A stretch of 7,362 bases of DNA from Candidatus Heimdallarchaeota archaeon LC_2 (GCA_001940725.1 MDVR01000072.1:1-7362), one strand, 5' to 3'; counted from the stretch's first letter, positions 1 through 6,199 are shown. Notes: generated from the sequence alone by a model not told the origin. Program-made: numbers and translations.

Positions 1-626
1 ACATCTTCAATAACTTTTAGATTTGCAGGTTCATTATCAATAAATGCAATTACTTTATTCCCATTGTCTTGGAAATATTGAATACCCTTAGCTTTATAGC
101 TGGTAATATCTTTGTCTAATGTATTTGGCAGTGGATTCATATATAGAAGATCTGGAGTAAAGGAAACTCTGTATTCCTTTCCCAAAACATTCAAAGAATC
201 CAAGGTTATATCTTGGAGAGTTTTTGATCTTCCTGTGTTTAATCCAACTTTTGTATTATTCTGAATCTGAAACCATCTGATTATTTCCAAAACACCTCTA
301 AATGGTCGGTGACTTAATAGTATTGTATCCTCTTGCCACATCTCAAATCTAACAAATTCGACAATTTTCATTCTTTCGTTTTCATCAAAAACAATTTCAG
401 GTAACCAATCTTGAATATGCCATTCTTCAAAAACAATATCAACTAAGGTTAATTCTTGAAAATATGAAGTGTTAAAATTGGTATCATATTTTTGTAAGAC
501 ATATAACAAAGGAATTCTAATATCAACAATAGTATCATCAATATCAAATACAATCATTAGCTGCGAATCAGGGAATTGTTTCCTCATTGAATGATAATGA
601 TTGCTTAATGATTTCATCCAAGACAT
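1..626 (-). CDS. HAD-superfamily hydrolase, 3' end cut by the window edge
   Basis: The minus strand reads open for 208 codons and runs off the left edge. All four HAD motifs are visible. Motif I is VFDIDDT with the nucleophile Asp28 and acid/base Asp30. Motif II is NTGR with Thr131. The motif III lysine is in SYKAKG (Lys178 or Lys180). Motif IV is FIDNE with Asp197. A helical cap-like segment rich in aromatic and acidic residues lies between motifs I and II (about 35-110). Such enzymes are usually cytoplasmic Mg2+-dependent phosphatases or phosphotransferases acting through a phospho-aspartate; the substrate cannot be read here. The chosen start is the ATG of MSWMKS; a second ATG three codons later is an alternative. 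There is no clear Shine-Dalgarno sequence. The gene stands alone, 166 bases downstream of the M20 gene on the same strand, with its own possible TATA box. Family confidence is high; subfamily is unknown. Confidence 0.88.
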   Translation of the reverse strand, partial: MSWMKSLSNHYHSMRKQFPDSQLMIVFDIDDTIVDIRIPLLYVLQKYDTNFNTSYFQELTLVDIVFEEWHIQDWLPEIVFDENERMKIVEFVRFEMWQEDTILLSHRPFRGVLEIIRWFQIQNNTKVGLNTGRSKTLQDITLDSLNVLGKEYRVSFTPDLLYMNPLPNTLDKDITSYKAKGIQYFQDNGNKVIAFIDNEPANLKVIED

Positions 627-678
627 TGATAATCATATTGACAAAATTGAATTGATAATGATATTGTTAAGCGAAAGG

Positions 679-689
679 CTAAATTTATC
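679..689 (-). promoter_or_regulatory. Possible TATA box for the HAD gene
   Basis: On the minus strand this reads GATAAATTTAG, centred about 58 bases before the start codon, which would give a leader of about 30 bases. The identical 11-mer occurs upstream of the OsmC gene. The call rests only on base composition and position. Confidence 0.35.
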
Positions 690-728
690 TTATTGATCTC
701 CACTCATAAAAATTTGAAAGCTCATTTT

Positions 729-747
729 AAATTATTGAAAATAATTT
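729..747. repeat. AT-only 8-bp inverted repeat between the M20 and HAD genes
   Basis: AAATTATT and AATAATTT are perfect 8-bp arms separated by GAA. On the plus strand the right arm runs into more T residues, like an intrinsic terminator, but no plus-strand gene precedes it. For the minus-strand M20 transcript it lies about 45 bases after the stop codon, where it could mark the transcript 3' end. In such AT-rich DNA it may be chance. Confidence 0.3.
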
Positions 748-792
748 TTTATTGATTTAAAAGACAGAGATTTTAGTTCTAACCCGAAATTG

Positions 793-2187
793 TCAGTCGG
801 TTAATTCTGTGAATACTTGTCTATAAATATGAACTAATTTTTCGATACTTTTTAAATCCACAGCTTCATTTTGACCATGTCCATTTAACGCCAACGGACC
901 GAGTTCAATTCCTGGTATATCTAAACTAGTGAAATAACGGGTATCACTAGCTCCACCTAACTTTTCACCAACTGTTAAAATTTCAAAACCATTTTGTTTT
1001 GCAAATTTACTTGTTATTACGGCTAAAGGATGTGTAGGGTCCACATTAACCGGATCAATAGCTAAGATAATATTACTTTTAGTTTTTACATTATAAGTTT
1101 CAAAATGTTTAGAAATTAACTCTGCCAATATTTCATGACTTGTATTATCCTTCAACATTGAACGGATGTCAAAAGTGATTTTACCTTTACCGGTCTCTTT
1201 ATTCACTTCCATTAAATTAGGGCATATAGAAGGACCAAATTTACTAGGAACTATAGGCCAATTTAATGATCCAATTGAGGCCAAAGCATGCATTATTCCA
1301 GTTAGTCCCTTAGAATAATTGATTTCTGATTTCTCTTCTTTTGTCACAAGTGTGTTTACAGTTTCCAGTAATACTTCACTTGGAACTGAATTAGTTTTGG
1401 AGGAAGATGAAATTACATTAATTACTGGTTTGTCCATACTATATTTTCCAGCGACCATCATTGCATGAATGTCTGAACCTAACAAAAATCCCATACTGTG
1501 TAAACTTTCAGAACCTCCTCCTTCCTGGCTTATGAATTTTTTCGATTTTACCTCCCCTTCTATTGTGTGATAATTCAAATCAAATTCATACTCAATTTGT
1601 GTACCTCCCCGTCTTTTGGTTACGATGACTGCTTCACCACTTCCTTCAGCATTAATTACATAATTTGGAAGTAGATTATTAGATTTTAGAGCTTCAATCA
1701 CTTGAGGAACTGAATCCAAACCACCAATCTCTTCATCCCCACTTAATGCGATTACAACATTTCCCTTCTTAATTTTAAAATCCTTAAACGCTTCTAGAAA
1801 CGCAGCAACCCCTCCTTTCATGTCTCCCGACCCTCTTCCCCATAACTTCCCACTATGAACTACAGGTTCAAATGGGGATGATTTCCAAGCTTTAAGTTCT
1901 GTCTCAGAAACGGGAACAACATCAATATGACCCAAGAATAAAACAGTAGGGCCCTCCAACTCCCCTTTTTTGTATAAGACAACTGGATAAATTTCATGAA
2001 TTTTTTCTCCATTTTTCATGAAATAACAATCTTGAACTTGAAGTGAAGTATATCCATATTTCTCCCCATAACTGATTATATAATTCGCACAATCGTTATT
2101 AGGGAAAACGTTATGATCGGGATTAATTGAAGTATCAAAAGCTACCATTTTCGACAATACTTCTATAAGCTGGTCTTGAAGGCTCAT
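793..2187 (-). CDS. M20-family zinc metallopeptidase/amidohydrolase (ArgE/DapE/carboxypeptidase G2 type)
   Basis: The 464-residue protein fits the length of the family, which uses one or two zinc ions to hydrolyse amide bonds of N-acyl amino acids or small peptides in the cytoplasm. The metal site is complete: His87 and Asp89 in GHIDVV, bridging Asp122 in GSGDMKGG, catalytic Glu152 and ligand Glu153 in SGDEEIGG, an acidic ligand at about Glu181 in NAEGSGE, and His437 in NGHGQNEAV. Residues about 195-345 form the inserted lid/dimerisation domain. Its GGGSESLHSMG stretch is unlike the commoner GxxxHSS motif. The frame is open 40 codons further upstream, but the extension MMICFITF... matches nothing in the family. 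The ATG of MSLQDQ has an AGGA four bases before it and a TATA-like box about 30 bases upstream. Divergent from the serine hydrolase gene. Substrate cannot be assigned; neither arginine nor lysine biosynthesis genes are nearby. Confidence 0.92.
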   Translation of the reverse strand: MSLQDQLIEVLSKMVAFDTSINPDHNVFPNNDCANYIISYGEKYGYTSLQVQDCYFMKNGEKIHEIYPVVLYKKGELEGPTVLFLGHIDVVPVSETELKAWKSSPFEPVVHSGKLWGRGSGDMKGGVAAFLEAFKDFKIKKGNVVIALSGDEEIGGLDSVPQVIEALKSNNLLPNYVINAEGSGEAVIVTKRRGGTQIEYEFDLNYHTIEGEVKSKKFISQEGGGSESLHSMGFLLGSDIHAMMVAGKYSMDKPVINVISSSSKTNSVPSEVLLETVNTLVTKEEKSEINYSKGLTGIMHALASIGSLNWPIVPSKFGPSICPNLMEVNKETGKGKITFDIRSMLKDNTSHEILAELISKHFETYNVKTKSNIILAIDPVNVDPTHPLAVITSKFAKQNGFEILTVGEKLGGASDTRYFTSLDIPGIELGPLALNGHGQNEAVDLKSIEKLVHIYRQVFTELTD

Positions 2188-2212
2188 AAATCCTAGATAA
2201 AAAGTAGTATTC

Positions 2213-2220
2213 AAATTTAA
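2213..2220 (-). promoter_or_regulatory. Possible TATA box for the M20 gene
   Basis: The minus strand reads TTAAATTT centred about 30 bases before the chosen ATG, which predicts a very short leader or a leaderless transcript. It supports the internal start at MSLQDQ, because the longer frame would begin upstream of this box. Confidence 0.4.
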
Positions 2221-2329
2221 TGAGATTGTTAACAAGATAATATTAGCATTGTTAGAAAATAAATGATCTTCACTAGATCTTTCAAATGTTATAAAACATA
2301 TCATCATCCTGTAATGAATTAGTAAAACT

Positions 2330-2337
2330 GAAATAAA
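2330..2337 (+). promoter_or_regulatory. Possible TATA box for the serine hydrolase gene
   Basis: GAAATAAA is centred about 26 bases before the ATG, the distance expected between an archaeal TATA box and the transcription start. With no Shine-Dalgarno sequence before the ATG (the bases are CTGTATAT), the transcript may be leaderless. The match to a TATA consensus is weak. Confidence 0.3.
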
Positions 2338-2358
2338 CCAAATTCTAAATCTGTATAT

Positions 2359-3792
2359 ATGGCAGATTTTGATGTCCAGAAATTCAAAGAAATTTATGAG
2401 CGGGAGGTTGTAAAACTCATGCGTGATTCGAAAGTCCCCGGTTTAAGTGTTCTAATTACAAAGAAAGGAAAAACAATTTATGAGAGGAATTTTGGTTCCA
2501 GAGAATGGACTGGAACTAAACCAACTACATCAGACACACTCTATGGTATCGCTTCAATGACAAAATCTATGACAAGTACAGCCATTCTTATGCTTCAAGA
2601 GCAGGGAAAATTAGATATTAAAGATCCAATTTCAAAATACATTCCAGTTTCCATTGGTATCGAAAATATTCCTATTAGAGTTGAAGATTTAATGTGTCAT
2701 GGTTCTGGATTACCAAATCTTGCCAGTTATTCCGCGGTAATTAAGAATGAGGAATTGACTCCTTTCAACATACCAAACTTACCAATGGGAAATTGGGATG
2801 ACTTTTATTTTCATGTGAATGACGCCCAAGATTGGTTATTTGTTAAACCCCGAGAAAAATTTTATTACAATAATGATGGATATACAATGCTAAGCCAGAT
2901 TATTGCTAAAGTAAGTGGAACTTCCTATGAAGAATTTATGGAAAAACAGCTCTTCCAGCCCTTGGGGATGAATCGAAGTACATTTGATCGAGACAAGTTA
3001 GAAAAAGATTCAGACGTTAGTAAGGGTTATTCAACTGAACCTGATGAAAAAGGCTTGAAGAGAAAACCTAAACCTCATTTATCAAGTATATTTAACTCTG
3101 GAGCAGGAGGTCTTAATTCATCAACAAGAGAAATGACGAAGTACATTCAATTCCATCTTAATCAAGGTAGAGTAAATGGAAAGCAACTAATCGCTCAAGA
3201 GCTAATTGAAGAAATGCATAAAGCTCAAAATTCAATTGATAAGTCCGAAAATTATCTGGTAGTAGATGAAACACAAAATTATGGATATGGTTTTGGTATC
3301 ATAGAGAATTTTCATGGTGTTAAGGTTATTATCCATGGAGGTGCATCCGGTGTCTCAGGCGGGGTAGTTCTATTCATTCCTGAATTAGAGATAACTTATA
3401 CCCATTTGTACAATGTTGGATGGTTAAGTGGTCACATTACCTATATGGCTCTTTTAGCACTAATCGGTAAAGATCCTGAAGATTTACCTTTTCTAAAAAG
3501 ACGTAAACATTTCAAAAAGTTACAAGGTAGCTACATGGCATATAGAAAGAATATGGAAGTTAAAGTGATTCAGAAAGCAGGTCTATTATACATCGAGAGT
3601 GACATTATTGAGAAAACATCAGAACCACTTATCCCTGTAGATCCGAAAGATCCTTGTCCCACTAACTTTTATTCTTATAATCCTTTTGGAAGGCAATTGA
3701 TACAGTTTTATGATTCAGATAATGATAATATTAGATTTGACTATGAAAGAAACATATTCAAAAAAATCGATTATAAGCCTGAATTAGAATAA
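2359..3792 (+). CDS. Class C beta-lactamase-like serine hydrolase (PF00144 type) with C-terminal accessory domain
   Basis: The 477-residue protein has the three active-site motifs of the serine beta-lactamase/DD-peptidase/esterase fold. These are Ser66-x-x-Lys69 in SMTK (nucleophile and general base), Tyr170-x-Asn172 in FYYNNDGY, and His326-Gly-Gly in IIHGGASG, which replaces KTG as in many esterase and D-aminopeptidase members. Other family landmarks are LMCHGSGLP (about 111-119), QLFQPLGM (about 197-204) and SGAGGLNSS (about 247-255). The catalytic domain ends near residue 375. The last 100 residues look like the beta-rich, lipocalin-like domain often fused to these hydrolases. No signal peptide or membrane segment is seen, so the enzyme is probably cytoplasmic, which makes a cell-wall role unlikely. 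Possible substrates are esters or D-amino-acid peptides. It is divergent from the M20 gene across 171 bases. The family is confident; the substrate is not. Confidence 0.9.
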   Translation: MADFDVQKFKEIYEREVVKLMRDSKVPGLSVLITKKGKTIYERNFGSREWTGTKPTTSDTLYGIASMTKSMTSTAILMLQEQGKLDIKDPISKYIPVSIGIENIPIRVEDLMCHGSGLPNLASYSAVIKNEELTPFNIPNLPMGNWDDFYFHVNDAQDWLFVKPREKFYYNNDGYTMLSQIIAKVSGTSYEEFMEKQLFQPLGMNRSTFDRDKLEKDSDVSKGYSTEPDEKGLKRKPKPHLSSIFNSGAGGLNSSTREMTKYIQFHLNQGRVNGKQLIAQELIEEMHKAQNSIDKSENYLVVDETQNYGYGFGIIENFHGVKVIIHGGASGVSGGVVLFIPELEITYTHLYNVGWLSGHITYMALLALIGKDPEDLPFLKRRKHFKKLQGSYMAYRKNMEVKVIQKAGLLYIESDIIEKTSEPLIPVDPKDPCPTNFYSYNPFGRQLIQFYDSDNDNIRFDYERNIFKKIDYKPELE

Positions 3793-3801
3793 TTCTAATT
3801 C
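3781..3801 (+). terminator. Palindrome spanning the stop codon, possible hairpin terminator
   Basis: Two 10-base arms, GAATTAGAAT and ATTCTAATTC, are perfect reverse complements around a single A. The TAA stop of the serine hydrolase lies inside. As RNA it would form an 8-bp stem with a 5-base loop, followed by the T-rich tail CTAATTTTAATTAATTC. The last codons (for EFLE-like acidic residues ending in ELE) are part of the left arm. It is probably a transcript end signal, but could also be a protein-binding palindrome ahead of the OsmC gene. Confidence 0.4.
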
Positions 3802-3874
3802 TAATTTTAATTAATTCATCAATCTTGATATATTCTACCTTACAGATGAATTTTAGTTAGGAAAGATTCAATTG

Positions 3875-3885
3875 GATAAATTTAG
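3875..3885 (+). promoter_or_regulatory. Possible TATA box for the OsmC gene
   Basis: GATAAATTTAG lies about 49 bases (centre) before the ATG, implying a leader of about 20-25 bases. The same 11-mer occurs in the corresponding place upstream of the HAD gene. The leader contains only a weak GAAG purine patch, so ribosome binding is not well marked. Confidence 0.35.
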
Positions 3886-3928
3886 TTAACACAATAATTA
3901 ATTAGACCCCTTATTTGAAGAACATAAT

Positions 3929-4363
3929 ATGACAGTTAGTATAGGAAAAGCTACGTGGGAAGGAGATTTAAAACAAGGTAACGGTACAGTCGAATTAGTA
4001 AAAAGTGGGATATTTAAAGGGCCATTTACTCATGCATCAAGATTTGTTAATGGTGCTGGAGAAGGAAAAACAAATCCTGAAGAATTGATCGGTGCAGCTC
4101 ACGCTGGATGCTATGCGATGTTTCTATCTGCGTTATTAACAAGCAACGGTACCCCTCCAACTAAATTAGAAGCAACTTCATCACTTAAATTGGGTGAAGG
4201 ACCAACAATAACAAAAATCAAATTAAAAGTTATTGGAAAAGTTCCAGGGATTGAATTTGCTAAATTCGAAGAACTAGCTAAAGAGGCAAAAGAGAAATGT
4301 CCAGTTTCGAAAGCTCTTGCAGCAGTCGAAGAAATGCTTCTTGAGGTTTCACTTGACTTATAA
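3929..4363 (+). CDS. osmC: OsmC-type thiol peroxiredoxin
   Basis: The 144-residue protein is full length and follows the bacterial OsmC pattern from end to end: ATWEGDLKQGNGTV near the start, then NPEELIGAAHAGC and CPVSKAL. Cys61 (in AHAGC) is the peroxidatic cysteine and Cys124 (in KCPVSKAL) the resolving one. Arg38 (ASRF) and a glutamate in NPEEL (51 or 52) fit the conserved Arg/Glu that activate the thiol. OsmC proteins are cytoplasmic dimers that reduce organic hydroperoxides. The NPEELIGAAHA and CPVS signatures favour OsmC over the related Ohr group. From memory the sequence resembles E. coli OsmC closely, so an origin by transfer from bacteria is plausible, although the base composition matches the neighbours. 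The ATG start gives a family-like N-terminus. It is a single gene with about 130 bases on each side. Confidence 0.93.
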   Translation: MTVSIGKATWEGDLKQGNGTVELVKSGIFKGPFTHASRFVNGAGEGKTNPEELIGAAHAGCYAMFLSALLTSNGTPPTKLEATSSLKLGEGPTITKIKLKVIGKVPGIEFAKFEELAKEAKEKCPVSKALAAVEEMLLEVSLDL

Positions 4364-4450
4364 TAAATTAGCGAGTTAACCTTTTATCATAAATAATTAT
4401 ATAGATTTCAATTCTTTCACCATAATTTTATTTTGAAAAAGTTTACAAAC

Positions 4451-4463
4451 AATAATATTTTTA
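4451..4463 (+). promoter_or_regulatory. Possible TATA box for the small GTPase-like gene
   Basis: AATAATATTTTTA is centred about 38 bases before the ATG, which would give a leader of about 12 bases containing the weak purine patch GTGGGAAA. In this AT-rich gap other boxes are possible, for example TTTTAAAC at 4477-4484, but that one is too close to the start. Confidence 0.3.
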
Positions 4464-4494
4464 GATTAGTGAGCCATTTTAAACTTGTGGGAAA

Positions 4495-5064
4495 ATGGGG
4501 ATCGAATCAAACACAATTAAAATTGCAATAATTGGAGATGACACAGTAGGAAAATTATCTTTTGCAAATTTACTATTTAGTAATCCGCTTAGGCAACAAA
4601 TCAGAAATCGATCTAGCTTAGGAATGGATTTTGGAATTCAGAATATTACTATAGCTGCTAAAACATATAAATTTCATGTATTCGTTACTGGAGGAGGAGA
4701 TGCTTTATCACAATTACGTAAAAAATATTATTTTGGTGCTTGTTCATTTTTCTTAGTTTTTGATGTTTCAAATATTAAAACCTTGGAAAATCTTAGTTCC
4801 TATCTTCAAGAGATAAAAGACTGTGTAAAAAGTGGATTAACACCATTATTATACATTATAGGAAACAAAATTGATCTTAGATCCTCAGATAAACAATGTG
4901 TCGACAAAGAAATCGCCAGATTATATGTTGATAAATTAAGTAATCAAAACTCGCTAGATATTTCATACAATGAAATAAGTTGTAAAGCAGGAACCAATCT
5001 CGAATACTTGAAATCTGATTTTCACAAATCTCTGGCATTTGGTCTCGCTTTGGGCCAATTTTAG
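4495..5064 (+). CDS. Ras-superfamily small GTPase-like protein with degenerate catalytic motifs (probable pseudo-GTPase)
   Basis: The 189-residue protein has the length and order of a Rab/Ras-like G domain. G1 is GDDTVGKL (14-21). The switch I end is SLGMDFGI (41-48), matching TIGVDF of Rab-like proteins. G4 is NKID (124-127) and G5 is SCKA (162-165). Several key residues are lost: the Ser/Thr after the P-loop lysine is Leu21, the switch I Thr is Ser41, and the G3 motif DTAGQ reads VTGGG (64-68), losing the Mg-linked Asp (Val64) and the catalytic Gln (Gly68). Lys20 and the guanine-recognition residues remain. It may therefore bind nucleotide poorly or without Mg2+ and is unlikely to hydrolyse GTP normally. 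There is no C-terminal CaaX box or cysteine pair, so lipid anchoring is not evident. Convergent with a longin-like gene. Family placement is firm; loss of activity is inferred. Confidence 0.87.
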   Translation: MGIESNTIKIAIIGDDTVGKLSFANLLFSNPLRQQIRNRSSLGMDFGIQNITIAAKTYKFHVFVTGGGDALSQLRKKYYFGACSFFLVFDVSNIKTLENLSSYLQEIKDCVKSGLTPLLYIIGNKIDLRSSDKQCVDKEIARLYVDKLSNQNSLDISYNEISCKAGTNLEYLKSDFHKSLAFGLALGQF

Positions 5065-5065
5065 G

Positions 5066-5100
5066 TATTTTTATTTCACAAATTGATTTTATTTGTTCTT
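5066..5100 (+). terminator. T-rich stretch after the GTPase-like gene
   Basis: Immediately after the TAG stop come TATTTTTATTTC, GATTTTATTTG and TTCTTTG, the kind of repeated T-tract that ends archaeal transcripts. No hairpin is needed. AT richness lowers the specificity of this call. Confidence 0.35.
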
Positions 5101-5162
5101 TGATAACAAGAAAAATAATTGAAATCTTTACAACAATTACAATTATTAGAAAGTGATAAAAA

Positions 5163-5216
5163 TTATGTGTATAATGTGTACATGTGTATAGGGAAAATAA
5201 AATCATTAATACACAT
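5163..5216. repeat. Three tandem TGTGTA units with a downstream inverted copy
   Basis: TTATGTGTA (5163-5171), TAATGTGTA (5172-5180) and CATGTGTA (5181-5188) are adjacent near-identical units of 9, 9 and 8 bases. ATACACAT at 5209-5216 is the perfect reverse complement of ATGTGTAT at 5182-5189, giving an 8-bp stem with a 19-base loop. The phasing of nearly one helical turn would suit a protein-binding array. No gene starts just downstream on either strand, so the role is unclear. Confidence 0.5.
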
Positions 5217-5317
5217 CAACCTTGTGCAGATTACATTGTCGCCATTTGTAGACGCAATAATCGCTATTCCATACATTGTGATTCGGGGGAGCTCTGTAAT
5301 TATTCAATTTCAGATTA

Positions 5318-5446
5318 GAGCCCAAAAATAGATAGATCATTGGATCAGATGAATCATTCTCTTGTTTATGGTGATCCGGTAGACAAATTAGTATATTGCA
5401 AGTCTACAAATGAAAGTGGGCTCAATATGTAAGAATCGTCTTTTTT
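5318..5446 (+). ncRNA. Candidate structured RNA: three-way junction followed by a T-run
   Basis: Three perfect inverted repeats are nested without conflict. The outer stem is GAGCCCA (5318-5324) with TGGGCTC (5417-5423). Inside it are two hairpins in tandem: GGATCA (5342-5347) with TGATCC (5372-5377), and GTAGAC (5379-5384) with GTCTAC (5402-5407). The first hairpin can extend by a U5341-G5378 wobble and, after a small internal loop, by AUGAA (5349-5353) with UUUAU (5365-5369). Most of the GC-rich patches in this AT-rich stretch are used in pairs. A T6 run at 5441-5446 could end a plus-strand transcript. It is not a tRNA, and no RNase P or SRP RNA signature is evident. No promoter is clear. 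Each 6-7 bp repeat alone could arise by chance; the nesting is what suggests an RNA. Confidence 0.35.
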
Positions 5447-5481
5447 GGATAATAATTAACTTTCATAATAAATTATCAATT

Positions 5482-6135
5482 TCAAGGTTTGATGGGAACT
5501 CGATGTCTTAACACCTTTCGTTCATAGGCTAATACCAACAAATTAGCAATGTCCTTCCCATTTAATTTCCCTTCAAAGTATGACTTGATTTCTTCCAAAC
5601 TTACATCAGTTATATTTGGAGGTAATTTATCAGCAATTTCTTTAAATGATTTGAGCTGAAACCTTAAGGATGGATTGATTTGTCGATCTTTCATCACAGG
5701 ATCAATTGATTCCTCATGAATTGACATCACTTTTTTGAAACCAATTTTAAATCCCGCCGTTTCAAACTTTTCATAAACAATAATTGGGTCCATAAAAGAT
5801 CGATCCGCAGAGGTCCCATCAAACTTGGTTTTATAGGTTCTATCTAATAAAATTTGAGCCTTTCTGATATAATTAATTATTTCCAGAGACAAATCAAATT
5901 CAGAAACTATAACAATAGTTGATATCTCTGTTTTATGTGAAGAAATTGTTAGACCTGCATTCTTCATACTTTCAAAACCGAATTTCATACCATGAGTAAA
6001 TGTATCCATGTAAATCGATAAGGCAGATGTTATTCCAGCTAAAAGGGTGGGGTCAAATTCAAAATCATCATATCTATCTTCAAAATAAGGTATACCCCCT
6101 TTTGACATAATTATTACTGCTTTAATTGAGAGCAA
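5482..6135 (-). CDS. Longin/roadblock-like protein of Asgard type, TTG start
   Basis: The 217-residue protein has no catalytic motif. Its first half reads as a beta hairpin (IKAVIIMS, GG turn, IPYFEDRY), an amphipathic helix (DPTLLAGITSALSIYMDTF, about 28-46), further strands (GLTISS, STIVIVS) and a long helix (83-105). This matches the order of a longin domain, which starts with strands, better than roadblock, which starts with a helix. Such domains bind or regulate small GTPases and are abundant in Asgard genomes. Residues 171-217 form a helical, basic C-terminal module of unknown function. The frame is open for 29 more codons upstream to a TTG at 6222, but that stretch overlaps the likely TATA box and precedes the first strand. 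The TTG at 6133-6135 has GAGG eight bases before it. Convergent with the pseudo-GTPase gene. Fold call by eye only. Confidence 0.68.
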   Translation of the reverse strand: MLSIKAVIIMSKGGIPYFEDRYDDFEFDPTLLAGITSALSIYMDTFTHGMKFGFESMKNAGLTISSHKTEISTIVIVSEFDLSLEIINYIRKAQILLDRTYKTKFDGTSADRSFMDPIIVYEKFETAGFKIGFKKVMSIHEESIDPVMKDRQINPSLRFQLKSFKEIADKLPPNITDVSLEEIKSYFEGKLNGKDIANLLVLAYERKVLRHRVPIKP

Positions 6136-6137
6136 TA

Positions 6138-6148
6138 CTTCCCCCTCT
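6138..6148 (-). promoter_or_regulatory. Shine-Dalgarno sequence that decides the TTG start
   Basis: The minus strand reads AGAGGGGGAAG just before the TTG of the longin-like gene. GAGG pairs with the archaeal 16S rRNA 3' end and ends eight bases before the start codon. It is the strongest ribosome-binding site in the window, and no comparable site precedes the upstream TTG at 6222. Confidence 0.65.
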
Positions 6149-6199
6149 GATTTATCTTGTGGAGGAAGATTATGTATCGAATGATCCAACACTAATATT

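Larger units (their letters stand above)
5065..5481. other. 417-base non-coding gap between convergent genes
   Basis: No convincing gene is found on either strand. The longest open frame (70 codons, plus strand, TTG start at 5119) has no ribosome site and no recognisable family. What the gap does hold is listed separately: a T-rich end signal, a short tandem repeat with an inverted partner, and nested GC-containing inverted repeats followed by a T-run. No tRNA-like T-arm (GTTCRANYC) is present. Both flanking genes point inward, so the gap is not needed as a promoter for either. Confidence 0.6.

Noticed and set aside
626..793. HAD and M20 genes as an operon
   Set aside because: They share a strand, but 166 AT-rich bases separate them, with a hairpin and a possible TATA box between.
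2188..2307. 40-codon N-terminal extension of the M20 hydrolase
   Set aside because: It would remove the promoter region, its sequence is not typical of the family, and the internal ATG has its own AGGA and TATA-like box.
2359..3792. True antibiotic-resistance beta-lactamase
   Set aside because: The SxxK and YxN motifs are shared by many esterases and peptidases; the third motif is HGG rather than KTG and there is no export signal.
4877..5206. A 109-codon minus-strand open frame
   Set aside because: It overlaps the end of the small GTPase-like gene, which has clear family motifs, and its translation is low-complexity and resembles no family. It is a shadow frame.
5119..5331. A 70-codon plus-strand open frame with a hydrophobic stretch
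   Set aside because: It has a TTG start without a ribosome site, overlaps the TGTGTA repeats and resembles no family. Non-coding structure explains the region better, though a small membrane protein cannot be fully excluded.
5318..5423. tRNA with an intron, suggested by the 7-bp outer stem
   Set aside because: There is no T-arm with a GTTCRANYC loop before the 3' strand, no D-arm GG, and the spacing does not fit.
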